A stretch of DNA of 64,000 nucleotides. It comes from Campylorhamphus procurvoides. Lineage: Eukaryota; Chordata; Aves; Passeriformes; Dendrocolaptidae. Where the stretch lies: positions 1,237,562 to 1,301,561 of the forward strand of contig WBMV01003161.1 in NCBI GenBank assembly GCA_013396655.1. The letters are read 5' to 3'. The position numbers and the translations under genes were made by a program. The notes beneath the pieces were generated by a model. It ran no database searches, was not told the DNA's origin, and was given only the letters and a program-made list of their open reading frames with translations. Positions 33,806 to 46,804 of the stretch are shown piece after piece; within the stretch, counting starts at the first letter, position 1; each line of letters begins with the position of its first letter.

Positions 33806-36800
33806 AGAAGTGCCAGCAGCAACACATTTCTCACTCTTTAAAAAAATGCGTCATTTTCTTTCGGTTCTTGAGCTGCTTCTTAAGCTGGAATCAAAAACTC
33901 TGTTAGTTCCAAAAACACAAAAGCTTTGCATTGTTAATAGAGGTGCTCTCTGAAAAATTCAGGGCCGGCTGTGCAGAAGTGCTGAGGGTCCCTCAGCTCC
34001 TTGAAGGGGCTGTGGTTACTCTGCACTGCACCCTGGGCTGCAGAGCATGCAGGTGTTTGCAGCTCTGGTGTAGCCAGCTCTTGTACTACTGAGTGTGAAC
34101 TTGGGTACTACGGGCTCCACATGGCATATATCAGCCCAGCAGGGAAGCTGCTTACAACTTCAGGTGGCTTCCCCAAAGTGAAAATGATCATTTTCAAGTG
34201 AGGTGGAGCGTGCTTGAAAAATCTGACCATTTAGCTGTGGACGTTGTTCAGTGTGGAGCTGGGAATACCTTTCTGCTCCCCAAGTTACTGACAGCACATG
34301 CACAAATGTTTAGGTTGAAATAATATGCAGAGAAAGTAAGAACTTAGTAAGAGTGTAGGGGGAAGAAACAAACAAAAAATCTCCCTCCAGTGTTGTGTGA
34401 TTGGGGGGAAAAAAAGGCATGCCTAGACTTTTTAATTATTTTATTTTAAAGCGATACTGTTTGCTTACAGTTAAATGCTGCAAAAAGACATGTAGTCAGA
34501 ATTAGAAAGACTCCAGGACCTAGTTTTGAATTTCTTTCTGCAGGTTTTACTCTTTATTTCTAATGTGAAGTAAAATGGGAAGCTTTATTTTGTAGCTCAG
34601 TGGAGCAAAACCGACCCACTTGAGAAGGAACTCTGCCTGGCAATAGAAGGAAAGCAAGAAAATTCTGTCCTATCTAGAGTGTAATTAGTGTAGTTGTGCT
34701 TTTGGGTCTCAGACTACCTCAGCAGGATTTTGGAGGGAAAGAGATGATAGAGCAATTTAGATCAGTAAATAGATGTATTAGTAAGATTTCAAATTCTTGA
34801 GTGTAGTTCTACCTTTAAACAAACATTAAGCTCAACCCAGAAGCAAACCCCAACAAGAATGAGGGTTTTCTTTCCTCCTTAAACCTTGAGGCTTAATTCT
34901 TTGTATCCAGTTTTTCAACAAGGAGCGTAAATTTGTGAATATGTATTCTTTGAGTACATTGCAAAGCCTTATTATCATGTGCATAGGATTTTTAAGTTGT
35001 TTCCATTTTCATCCATGATGAAGTATTCACAGCCTGGGTGCTAACACAAGAGCCATAATAAAGTTAGCTTTATTTACATGCAAGTTACAGAGTATAAAAT
35101 TCAAGTTAATTCATACTGTTTTGCTGCATTAAGTTCTCTCCATCCTCTTTAGGATGCAAGAGTATTTTTTGTTTCTTTAGACTGTAAATTTACTTCTGTT
35201 TTTTAGGTGGTAGAGAATAGATAGAACTACAGGCACTTAGTCTGCTTCATGTGTGCAGATGGAGCACTGCTGAAACCAGTGCTATGCACCTCTCTGATTT
35301 ATTTTTTTTCTTTAGCAATAGTTTTCAGTATACCCACTCTGAATTCTCCCACCCAGGCTGTCCTCTTACACATCAGAAATGCATATATTTAAGTGAAACA
35401 CAATGGCAAACACTTGGCAAATGCTGTGTAACCTGGTTCTGTAGCCTAGACTGCTGTTAGTGCAGGGGCTGGTGGAGATGAGCTGAGGAAGCCTTGCTGT
35501 GTCGTGGGACTCATTGGCCTCATTGTGGTAAGCAGTGGGTGTCCCTGGCAGGTCAAGGAATATGCCTCCCATGGGTGCTTTCCTGCCTACCTTCTTGCAC
35601 TTTTTCCTCTCCCACTGAACACTTGATTCAAAGTGTTGCCTCCCACTTAAGGGAGGCACTGGGTAAGGGTGGAGTGACTCCATTTTTATATGAAAAGGGA
35701 GATTTGATAATCGGAACTCTTTTAGATGCTGTGGATGGACCTGGGTCTTACTGTCTTCAGCCACTGCTTTAGAAAGTGCTATACTTGGGCAGACTGATGT
35801 GAGATGTGATACCTGAGAAGTTTTGGTGGCCTGTGATCTGTGAAATAGGCTGGGCTGGTGGATCAATTTGTAGTACAAGTGGTTGCTGCCTGGTTATTGC
35901 GAACAAAGTGAAGCTGAACTTCTGAAACCTGCCTGACTTGCTACCAGAGAGTGCCATTGACATTGGGTATTGTTTTGTTATTGTCAATACTCTTAATTCA
36001 AAACAGCACTACAAAATGGAAGAGTTCAATATTTATTTACAGTTTAGGTACTCTGTTTCATTTAATATTCTTTGTATTCTGTCCATTTAGAGTGGTAGAA
36101 TGTATTTATAGAAACTATTTTTTATTGCCTATTATTGCAGGAACCTGATTTATTTCTAGCTCAGCTTTGGCCCTTCTCCCCTGCATAACCTCATGATACC
36201 CTTGTATACATCCTGAGTTGCCTGCCCCTGCTTCCAAAGGTCATGAGCTCTCCTTTTTACCCTGAGTTCCAGCCAGCTCTGTGGTCTTCCCTGCTGACTT
36301 GTCTTTTGCCACATGAGAACTGGCTGGGGCTGCAGGAGCACAAATTGGGCCAGAATCTTCCAACTTGTGTTTTGACTTTTCCAGGTTGTGTTTCTTTAAA
36401 ACTTGAATTAATTTGAGCAGTCAGAAAATGCTAAAGCTTTAGCATAATGATGTGTGGGTGTGGTGCCAGGAACTGTTATTTCCCTTGAGAATATTTGTCA
36501 TCCTTTGAATAAGATCAGAAATAGATTTGAGCGCTCACTACTGTGAGTTTCTCTTCTTGGTGTTTATTTTATTCTTTTGTTAAATTCTATTCACCTTATT
36601 GTTTCCTCCTCCTCCCAATACTTCTTACCACTTTTGCATGTTTAGTCTCCAGCTTGTCCTGTCTTCCTTGTGGGTTATGACCTGTCTTGGCCAGGAACCA
36701 GTGAATTCCTGGAAGGGAAGTGGTGTCGCTTGCTCTTCCTCCTGCACCTTGCACAGCCAGGCTCTGAGCTGAATACTGTGCTCCGAGGCATTGCTTTAAT

Positions 36801-38643
36801 GCAAGGGGTATATACTCTTGCCAGCTTTTTTTGTGTGCTTCTCATCTTCTTAAGATGATTCCAGCTTAAAAGAAAACCAAAACCAAACAACCCCCCCCCG
36901 CCTGCCCCGAAACAGCTCTATCCACTAAAAATAGAAATACACCCTCCCCTCCTGCCCCCAAATCCTCACTGAGCACTGATTGTGCCAGTTCAGGTGAGAA
37001 ACTTCCTTAAGAGTGGTGCTGTAGATAACGCCAGCTTCAGCATCCAAGGAGGGTGCGGTCTCAGCTGGGAGTCTGTTGTAACATCTGAAACCACCTCATC
37101 ACCTGGGCTTTCTTAGGTCCTATTATCACAAGGGGAATTTTACTCTCTACTTCTCTTGGCTGGAAGAAAAAAAGCAGAGGGGCTGCTCTCAAATTTGTTT
37201 TAATCTGCTCTGGAAAGTTAGTCTTAACCCATGTGTCCATAGTTCAATCAGTAGTCTGGGCACAATTCTGCTACATAAGCACAGAGAATACCTTTTGAAG
37301 TCTTGTGGGGCATTAGAGACAACCTCCAAGGGTCAGCACATCTTAAGCAGGACCTGTAGGTTATCCAGATTCTTCTGCAGGAACCTCTACAGCCCTGGTG
37401 GGTTATCTTGGGGCATCTCAGGTGGTGTGGGAATGAGAAACTACACAGTTTCACGTGCTTTCTGCGCACGTTGGACATGCAGTTTCTGGATTGTGTGCTG
37501 ATGGAGACAGGAAATATCTTCATTTGTGTATTAGAATGAACCTGGCACAGCTTGGGTACCACATAAGCAAAATTGAATCTCATCATCCATAGCTCATTTT
37601 TATTAACTTGGGTACTGATATCAGCATTTCATAAATGAGAACAGCATCTCATATCAAGCCATCTTTCTCTTCTGCTGCTCAGTTGATGGGATCTGGGTGG
37701 CAACAGGCCACTAACTCAAGGCATAATTTTGGTTAATACTCCAGCTTTATTTTCCCTAAATCAGGAACTACTGTCAGTATATACGTGTTTTTACTGGCCT
37801 TTTCTGTTTACGTGGGCACTTGTTTCTTGCCTATGTCAGGTTGCTCTAAGAATTTTCTCCAGTATCTGTACTCACAGTGTCTCTTTTAACTTTTTTGTTT
37901 GCTTGGGTTTTTCTTATGAGGAAAGAATATTCTTTATACTTTGTTTCTGGCAGGATTGTTAAAATGTGAGCTTAATTTTTTGCTGGTAGGGAGCTACTTG
38001 TTTTCTGGCATGGTAGAATCCCTTAGTTTTATATATATCTCCTTGGGTTTTTTTCCAATGTCCCAAAGGAATTTAGAATATGCAGCAGTTATTCATGTCC
38101 TATTTTTCTGTGCAATTGCAGCTTTGCAGCTTGTCAGTTTTTTTGTGTACATGTAGATTCCAAATACACTTTTTGTGTTGGTATTTTGAGAGAGGGGGAG
38201 TGTGTGTATGTTTGCATTTGGCAGTAGGAATTTAGAAGACCTGTAAGAGACTGGTTTGCATATCTGGAATTGGAATGATTCCTTACATTACTACGATTCA
38301 TTATCTGTAGAAAACCTGGAATGGTGGTGACAACTGCTATCCTGTGTGGACAGGATAATGTGCTTTTGTTTAGCATTGTTCTCTGTTGTCTAGTCAGTAA
38401 TTAATAGATGGAAGAACACTTCTAAACCATGTTTATTTAAATGTAAAAGCTTGAAACAATCGATGGACACGCTTTAGCACAAAAGTCAGATCTGCAGTAC
38501 CCAGCAGATGTAGCCATCTCCCAAGTAACATGAGAATACCAATAAATAAGCACAAATCCCTGAGAAAATGATGTTGTGTTTGAGGGGATGTGTGTTATCT
38601 TCTTTTATCAGCCTCTGAGCTGCTGTTGTTGTGCTCTCTACAT

Positions 38644-38671
38644 GGGATTAGTAATAGTGGGATTAGTAATA
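38644..38671 (+). repeat. Short tandem duplication, 15-bp period
   Basis: GGGATTAGTAATA occurs at 38,644-38,656 and 38,659-38,671, separated by two bases. It is a local duplication with no known function. Confidence 0.8.
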
Positions 38672-41600
38672 ACATACTATAACCAGGCAAAGGGAAGGGG
38701 GATGCCACAATCTAAAGCTGCAGAGTGCCTCGAAGGAGTTGTTTTGAGTGGTTAGGGGTCAGCTGTTTAGGCTGTGTTTGGTGTGGGGGTTTTTTTGAGG
38801 ACAGAAGGGACAACTGTTGCTGCTGACAGTTGTAATAAAAATCATAATAGGCTCATTTTAAATGGCGAAGTGTTCGGTCCTTCACACTTCTCTTCAGTGT
38901 GATGCTGCTGTTTTCTGCTTTCCCCAATGATTTGAGGAGGGAAGAGCTTGTTTCTTAAGGCTTTATTCTTGTCCCCTTTGCTCTTCACCTTGATCTTCAG
39001 GCAATTTCTTTAATTCACAGCTGAATCAATGGTAGCTGAGGCTCTCATATCTCTGTGCAGATGATTTGTGAAAGTGTCTCTCTGTTCACTGCTAAATTTC
39101 TGCTTTTCGATCCTGTGTATTGGCTTATTTCTGTAAAAAGCAAACGTCTTCTCAGAGCAAATAGTGTGTTACAGAAATCTCAGCATCTTGCTTGGCTCAG
39201 GACCACACCAGACAGCTTATTTTGAGGTTTTTTTCCATCTCTCCGTGTGTGTTCTCAGGCTTTTCTCTGTTAACCTGCTCTGATTAATATGCACTAAGTA
39301 AATCTGTCTTCTCAGTCACAGTCATTACTCCTGTAAAACACTTTTACTAACCTACTTGCCGTGAAATTCTGGGTTTTTTTAGAAATCCCTTGTAAACTTC
39401 CCGTCCTGTTATTGTATCTGATGGATACTTTTTGTCAGTCTTGAAAGCTATACACAACTGTGACCCTCTCCATTTAGCGTCACTTGCTCAGTTTTCTGAG
39501 GTCTCTTGTCACTTCTGCTCTGGTACTTGCTTGTCAGATGGTGCATGATGCATCTTTGTGCCGCCTTCTCTGTGGCTCCCTGTGTATTAATTTGTGACCT
39601 CCCTGCATTCATCTGCACAGGTCCCTTTCCTGTGTGCTTTCTGAGTTCTTCCTGAAGACCTGTATGTACCGTGCTGCTCAGTGAACCAGGCTGAGAGACG
39701 TACAAATTGCTGACTGTTCCCTGAATCAAGGTTCAGAGAAGTGTTTGGAAAATGCTTGGCATCTCTATTTGCTGGCAGCACCCACAAAGCAATAATACTT
39801 GAAGTGGAAATCAGTCTGACTTCTTGGTACAACTTCTCCACTTGTAACTCCTGGCATGGATGGCTGAATCATCTTCGTCTGAATAGACAGTCCTGTGAAC
39901 AGATGGTAAATAATTTACGAAAAGTGAAGCTATGAGCAGGCCCAAGATTGAACTTTGTGTCATATCTTTCTTACTGTCAGAGATGTAGACTTGCAGCTCT
40001 GAATCACAGCAGACTATACTCCATTTATAAGATGAATTTTAAATCATTTAAGAGTAAATGAGACAAAGCTGAATTTCTTGATTTAGGCTAATAACAGGCA
40101 ATGATCCCCCAGAACAAAGGGCTGTGAAGGGTCTGAAAAGCATTGCCAGAAATTCATCTTCTGCCTCTACCCAGATGCCCTGGTCTAAAGTAATACCAAA
40201 GCCACTTGTCATTTTCACTTCAGCTGTTGCACTGACACATTCAAACCCAGCACTAGATGCTGTGTCAGAAAGTTTCTTGATGTTTGAAAAAAACAGCATT
40301 AACTGTGAATCTGGGAAGACAGTGCAGGAGGAATGAATTCACTATTTTAGATATAAGTGGCCATTTTGGTAACTGTGTGCTTTAGGGTTGTTGAGCAAGA
40401 GTGATACATCTGTAAACTTGGATAATGGTCCCCACGGATTGGGATCACAGCACCTGCTGTAATTCAGGAGAGAAGTGCAGGGCTCTGCAGTCCCTGGGTA
40501 TGCTACAAACATGTTCTGGTTGTAATAAGGGACTAAAAGTACTAAATGACATTATTCCTGGATTTATTACAGGTAACCTAGTAGTCATGTGTCTAGATTT
40601 TTTGGTTGGTGTGCTGTGTGTGCGGTTCCTCCCCTCCCAGTTTACATAACAGTGACTCTCTCTAAACTGCTTTAGGGGAAACAGAGTATTAGTACTTGTT
40701 TGATATCATACTTCAGTATGTAGAGCACTGATTATCTTTCAGTGCTCATGTGATTGTTCTGAAAGAGAACCAAGGTAAAAATGAAGGGATGCTTTGACAG
40801 TCAGCAGTGCATGTTTGCAGATACCCAACTGAGGGCTGCGTTGCCTCGGTGTCACATTCCCAGTATGCAAAACTGGTACCAGTCTTGCAGGGAGAGGGTG
40901 ATCTGAGTAAGCAGAACAGATCCTGGAGAAAAATAAAGGAAAAGAAAGAGGTACAGTGTGTTTTCTCCTGTCTTTTTGATCAGTCAAGTCTGTCCAGATG
41001 TTTTGTGTCTCCCCCAGCATTTAAGGTATTGGCTGGGAGTAGCTGCCCAGTTGCTCCCTGCAGCAACTGTCTGTCAAAGGCTGTGTTGACTGAGGGCTGC
41101 CTGAGCTCTTTTCATGGAAAAATGAATGTACCATTGCTCAAGTCAGCAAGCTGAATATTGACTTTTTTGACTTAGAGTAGTCAGTGTTCTCTTGAATAAT
41201 TCCCTGTTCTAGAAGAGGCCACGATGGACCTTTGGAGGATTTTGCCACTGCTTTTCTCCTGATGTAGACACTTTTTCCAGCTAGGATCTCATTTTTGGCA
41301 ATGTCTATGGATTTGGTGACAAGACTTAGTGGAACCATTGCTTAACCAGTGCCTCCTAGCACAGCCTGCCAAGTCTGGCCATCCTGTGTGTCAATACCTG
41401 CAGCTGTCCTGAGTAATTGCAGTTTTGCTGACCCTGGGGTGTATGTAAAACAGGGCATGTGTAACCCCTTGAACAGGAGCTTTCTTATTTACAGAGCCAC
41501 GACACTCCAGAGAAGAAATAGTTGGTAATGTTTTCTAGAAGCAAACTTAGTCCAAATGGTATCTGACATACTGTAGTCAGTGTTTAGCTCTAAAATGTAA

Positions 41601-44600
41601 TCACAGAAGGCAGTTTCATGGTGATTGATATGTGAAAAGCCTGAGATTCAGTTGTGGATTATACACTTTTTCTTAAAATTCTTTCATAAATATTCTTTGA
41701 ACTTGCACTTTTCAATAAAAAAAAGTCAGAGGTAAGGCTGTTCTGCACTAGTAACAACAGTTCACTGGTCATGAAGGCAGACTTAGATTTCAGTCAAACT
41801 GATGAGCTGAAATTTTATTTGGAATATCAGAGTAATGGTAATGTAGAAGTTCTATCACAGTAATTGGTGATTTGATTATTTTTCTTGTCTTTGGTACAAC
41901 TTGGATGTTGGTTCCTGCACAGAGAAAAAAGGTATAGTTCTGCCAAATAAAAAGTTACATGATTCATTACAAGGATCCTCAACTTGCCTTATTAATTTTC
42001 AGGAGTAATTTGTGAAGTCTATTAAGCATGGTAGCCTTGCTGAAAACAGTGTGTGATCTAAAAATCACCAAAATTCTCAGAATTATTTTTGAGATGAGTG
42101 CTATCCTGTGCTAAAAATACGTCGTGCTGCTGCAATCATTTTGTAGCTGGATTCACTCCATCACACAAGCTCTTTATCTGAAATTGCTATAAGCCATAAC
42201 ATAAAGCCTTTTACTTGCTCGCATCTAATTGAGGGAATATTTATTTGGTGCATATTAAATTCAAACTGGCCTACTTCTGAAGGAATATTTATTACTTTAA
42301 ATCTCAGTACTTTGAAGGGAGAAGTTTTAGAACAACTCTTATTCATATGACAAAGTTAATTAGAAGCTTGTATTTTATTTCCTGTAATATTTGAAAGGAA
42401 GTAGTGTAGTGTTTGGCAGATAGGTGTAGTAAATCACGATTTGTTGACAAAATTAAACTGTAAATGAAAATTTAACTTTTATTGTGCACATTTTGAAACA
42501 GTTTACAGGATATGTATGGAACTTCACAGACAAATCTGGTGTGTTATAGCTTAGAGCTTAGAACGCAGCACCGTCTATTCTGGCTTTTACAGCTTTTCAT
42601 GCATTATGGATACATTGGAAAATGGGGACATGTTCCCTGCTGTTGGCTTGGGGAAGCAGCATGGCTAACAAACTCGGTGTCTTTTTATAAATTTTTAGGT
42701 TTTATGCATATGGAACAATGTCAAGAACCAAGCTGTGCCTCAAATATTTATTAAATACAAACCAACCCGTTAGCTCTCACTGTAGCCACAAAGCCATGCT
42801 TGGGGTTTCTGAGCACATCCCATGGCCCATGACCCGACTTCTTCCCCTGGGCACTTGCAGCATTCTGCAATCACCCCCTCTTGTCTCCTCCCCTGCCACC
42901 CTCTGCAGCAGTGCTGTGTGTGTGTTTTGAGAGGAAACCACCTTCCAGTCAACTCTGCTCACTTGCTGATGCTAAAGACCAAACTTCTGTGCTGAAAATC
43001 AGCAGTGATGAGCAGCAGGTATTGGGCAGAGTCCATTGGAGTTATGCGCAGCACATGTTTAAAAATAGGTGAGAAAAGTAGTTCATTGATCCTTACGTAA
43101 TATGGAAAACTTTGATGTTGTGCATCTCTGCAGTTCTGTTGTTCTGAGCCTATTTGTGCCTTAGATGGGGCTTTGCTTAGGACTTAGAGCTCTTTGCTCT
43201 GTGATTACAGCTTCCCTCCACCCAGCTAAGAGCTTTTACCCTTCAGTGTACTTAACCCCAAACAGTGCATTTGGGGTGTCACGCAGTCATGGCAGAATGG
43301 GCTTGGGTGAAGGCGTGGTGTAGCTCATGTGAGGAGTTTGGTTTCAGTTAGATCCCTTGTTATTGTTTTCCCTAATTCTTTTATTTGCTTGTGATGGCCC
43401 TAAAAATGGCTCAAGTCTAAAATGCATCCTTTGCCTCTCCTGGAGTTCTTAAAGAAGGCTTTTTTCCTTCTTGGGACAGAGCTCAGGCTTCAGTGTGAAC
43501 CCTCAAAGGGTCCTACTTTATCTCGTCATGTATAGGCTTATGTGTGCAACTGTATGTATTTTTTCATAAAGACTCTGCTTGTTTCACCTTTCTGTGATGT
43601 CCACAAATGTCTGAGCTGTTGTGAACTCCAAGCAAGTTACAGGCACTTGCACTGGGATGTTATGTCTTTGAGCCTGCCCAGGTGCAGCTGAGAAAACAGC
43701 AATATTCTCAGCTCCTTTTGTTCAAAATTATATGAAAGCTGTTTCAGGGTATTTAAAAGCACAAAAGCAAAGGCAGATCTTGGCCCCCTTATGAACTGAC
43801 ATGGGCCAAGAACACGTTGAGATAGTACCTGCTTAGGCCATCCAAAATCTTGACCTCCTGTCAAAGAGCTGTGGAGTAGCTGGCAGAGGCACGCCTTATG
43901 CCCTGAGTGCCTCCTAAATTATTCAGAGGTCATTAATATATGTTGGAAGTATTTGAGACTGATTTTAAATATAAATGTAACAATTCTAAATGTAATGGGA
44001 AATAGGCTATGAAGTCAAAGTGAAGATTACAGTATATGAAAGGCATTTTGGGGTAGAAAACCTCCAGGAAAACTGGGCACATGTGAGAGTCTGCAGCAGT
44101 CTTTGAGCCAGCCTGCTTAAACTTTTTGTTCCTGGGATTTCTTGAGTATTTTTCTTCCTCTGGTTGGGTATTCTTGAATTTTACAGTGGAGTGATGCAGC
44201 TTACCAGCTACTAAAGCGTAGATTCCCATCTTGTGATGTATCATCAAGAGGAATTTTCTTAAATGCTAAGAAACATATGCTTACAGAAGTAGCCTATCAC
44301 AGAGTACTGGAAGGCGAATGCCATACAATATGTTCTGCATCTTTAACTGTGTAACTATTGCAGAAATGGATCTGCTGTTGAAATAGATAAACCAACAACA
44401 TATTCAAGGTGCTGTTGGTTCTTTGGCTTTTCTTGCTACTTAAAGTTGTGGTTGAATTCAAAAAGGGAGCAGTAATATGGCTCAGTGATGTCTGCAGGCG
44501 GAGAGAATAACTGAAGGTGGCCAGGGAAAATGCTCTTGAACCAGCCTAAGCTGCTGTGTAAGTCAGTGAAGAAGCACCCTCTGAAAGCTGCTAATATCAG

Positions 44601-45499
44601 TCTTAGATTTTTGGTACGGGTTTTTATGTAGTTTGAGAACAGGGGATGGATATCTCTTTTCTGAGTAAACATTGGCTATTAACTAGAGGGGAACCAGTGC
44701 AGGGAGAGGAGTCTTACTGTGAAAGTATAGAAATAGCATCTGGTTGACAGGCCTAAGTGAAAAAAAGGACAAAATACTGATGTTCCTGAGGGAGTTACAG
44801 ATGCTGAATGCACGGAGTTCACTGACCTTGTACTTTAACTGCTGACTATCTTTAGCCCTGTCAGTAGTTACAGCCCACTGCCCTCCAGGTTGCTATTTTT
44901 CAAGTAAGACATTGTCCTCAGCTCTTGTTACATCCTGCTTGTTAAGGAACTTTGTTTTCACTTTGTTGGAACTTGAGAACTTGACAAGCTTGTTGTGTGA
45001 CTGGGTCCTTCGAGTTAACAGTGAAGTCGAAAGTTTCAGAAATATAAATAATTAAAACTTGATTCCAAATAAACATCAGTCACTGCTAGAGACAGTATGG
45101 GACTTAGAAATGTGGATGTGTTCCTGGAGCACTGTGGAACAGAATGTGACTGGGGATTGAAGTCATGCGAGTGGAAGCTCTTGAATATTCTGCCAACAGT
45201 AGCTTGTTTTTTTTTTAACATAGTGTCACTTGCACAGAAGTTGCTTCTCCATCAAGTTGCAGAAGGTATTTGAGGTGAAAGGCATGAGGGAATGTTAGAG
45301 GGGATGTTATATTGATGCTATAGCCCATTATGATTTTAACCTTTTCTAAAAAAATTTACTCCCTAGAAGGTCTGCTCAGGACATGGTTCAGACATTTCTT
45401 TTAGAAAACTGGGAGATTAAAAAGGCTTGATTCCCGTGGAACAGCTCTGTTTCTCAAAATGCCTTCAGTCAGGGACTGGGAGTGTGTTTGCAGACAGAT

Positions 45500-45810
45500 G
45501 TGAATTCACGCTCTGCTTGAAGCAGATGTGGCTGCGCTCTGAGCTCTAACAGGTAGCTGTGATCGTGCAGTTAACACAGTGGGTTATTGGCTAAAGTGAG
45601 TAAATCCAGTTTGGCCAACACGGCTGCGCAGACTCTGGTCCAGGCGAGCTTGTATGTGCCCACAAAAGGCTGTGTGAACCACCTGTGGGGAAGAGCAGCC
45701 TTCCCTGCTGCTTCCTCATCTCCTGTTCGGGGAACTGCTGCCTGTACCGAGCGCTGCACGGTGAGACTCAGCAGCAGCACAGCAGGTCCTGCCAGAGCAG
45801 CACACGGGGT
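45500..45810. promoter_or_regulatory. CpG cluster, possible orphan CpG island or enhancer
   Basis: I count 11 CpGs between about 45,509 and 45,807 in a locally G+C-rich stretch, in an otherwise CpG-poor region. Open frames on both strands here (90 and 102 codons) overlap almost completely, as expected from a low stop-codon frequency in G+C-rich DNA. An alternative explanation is an unrecognised old repeat. Confidence 0.3.
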
Positions 45811-46640
45811 TGTACAAAGAGCAGAAGAGCTGGCAAAGCTGTGTACTGGCACCTCCTGAGATTCAGAGGCAGGCGGCACTAGGAACAGGCAGGTTGTGAG
45901 TCCCTCGCCCTCCTAGGAGTATATGGTACTTCAGAAATCTTGTTGTCTTCCATGGGATTATTTGTGATGCAAGGTAGTATGTAACACAAGTAAGGGACAT
46001 CACAATCTGTCTCTTTAAATTAGCAATCTGCTACAAAGATCAAATTAAAATTAAGGTCAGACTTCCTTTCTCCCATGCACGTATTTGGCTGACATGCAAG
46101 TCAACAAGAGTTCTGTGTGCGACTCAAGATGCAATTTGGCCCTAAATTAATTTCATTAGTAAAACTGAAACTCAAACATGGTGTGAATGAGACATCTGTT
46201 AGTCTGCTGATTCATGTCTAAAGAGAAATGTCATAAAGGATTTTTAGAATGCGATGCTGCATATGAGGCAGCTGCACTGACGTTGCAGATCAGTCTGTTT
46301 CAAATGAAGTCTTAAACAATAAACCCTTCTGTGAACCTCTTTGTTGTGAATGTATGTCTTGGAAAATACGGAGAAATTAATGTGTAACAGTGAAAATGAG
46401 ATAGGAATGCACTGAAAAAAAAAAGCATGGAAGCTTCCCATTAGTGCTGAACCATCAAGTGAGTTGTCACTGTCTGTGTTACTTAATTCTCCTTGAATCT
46501 TCCTGGTGCTTTCTTCTTCCACCACTGTGAAGAGAAGGACTTTAGCTAGGTATGGCAGCATAGAGCAGTGAGAAAACCACGTACCTGGGAAATGCTAGCT
46601 TAAAATGATAGTCTGTTATCCTTGTTGGAGCTGGCATTTC

Positions 46641-46804
46641 ATCACAGAATCACGGGATGCTTGGGGGTTGGAGGATGCCTCTAGTCCAACCCCACTGCTA
46701 AAGCACGTCCACCTAGAGCACAGGATCTCGTCCAGCCAGATTTTGCGTATCTCCAGAGAAGACGACTCCACAACATCTCTGGACAGGCTCTTCCAGTGCT
46801 CTGA
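46641..46804 (-). mobile_element. CR1 LINE 3' fragment, well preserved
   Basis: On the plus strand this begins ATCACAGAATCACGGGATGC. It continues with GGTTGGAGGATGCCTCTAGT, TCCAACCCCACTGCTAAAGC, the CACCTAGAGCA block and GGATCTCGTCCAG. It then runs through CTCCAGAGAAGACGACTCCA to CTCTTCCAGTGCTCTG. This is the reverse complement of the 3' end of avian CR1, with the terminal repeat at the left and the 3' UTR to the right. The copy is truncated at its 5' side at about 46,804, as almost all CR1 insertions are. Its good match to the family suggests it is the youngest insertion in the window. It is a dead fragment with no ORF. Confidence 0.92.

Larger units (their letters stand above)
25982..46640 (+). 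other. Presumed intronic DNA, no gene seen
   Basis: This is 20 kb of mostly unique sequence. It holds a CpG-retaining block at 28,270-28,780, a (TG)7 tract at 29,918-29,931, a microexon-like piece at 32,553-32,590, a long hairpin at 33,755-33,805, a short tandem duplication at 38,644-38,671 and a CpG cluster at 45,500-45,810. The longest open frame of the whole window (170 codons, minus strand, 35,366-35,878) lies here. It has no family signature, and a frame of about that length is expected by chance in 64 kb of six-frame sequence. Confidence 0.5.

Noticed and set aside
33479..33841. 120-codon plus-strand frame opposite a 79-codon minus-strand frame
   Set aside because: Overlapping frames on both strands point to composition and the long foldback, not to a gene; no recognisable domain.
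35366..35878. Longest open frame in the window (170 codons, minus strand)
   Set aside because: No family signature and no supporting splice or poly(A) context. With about 40% G+C and six frames, roughly one frame of this length is expected by chance in 64 kb.
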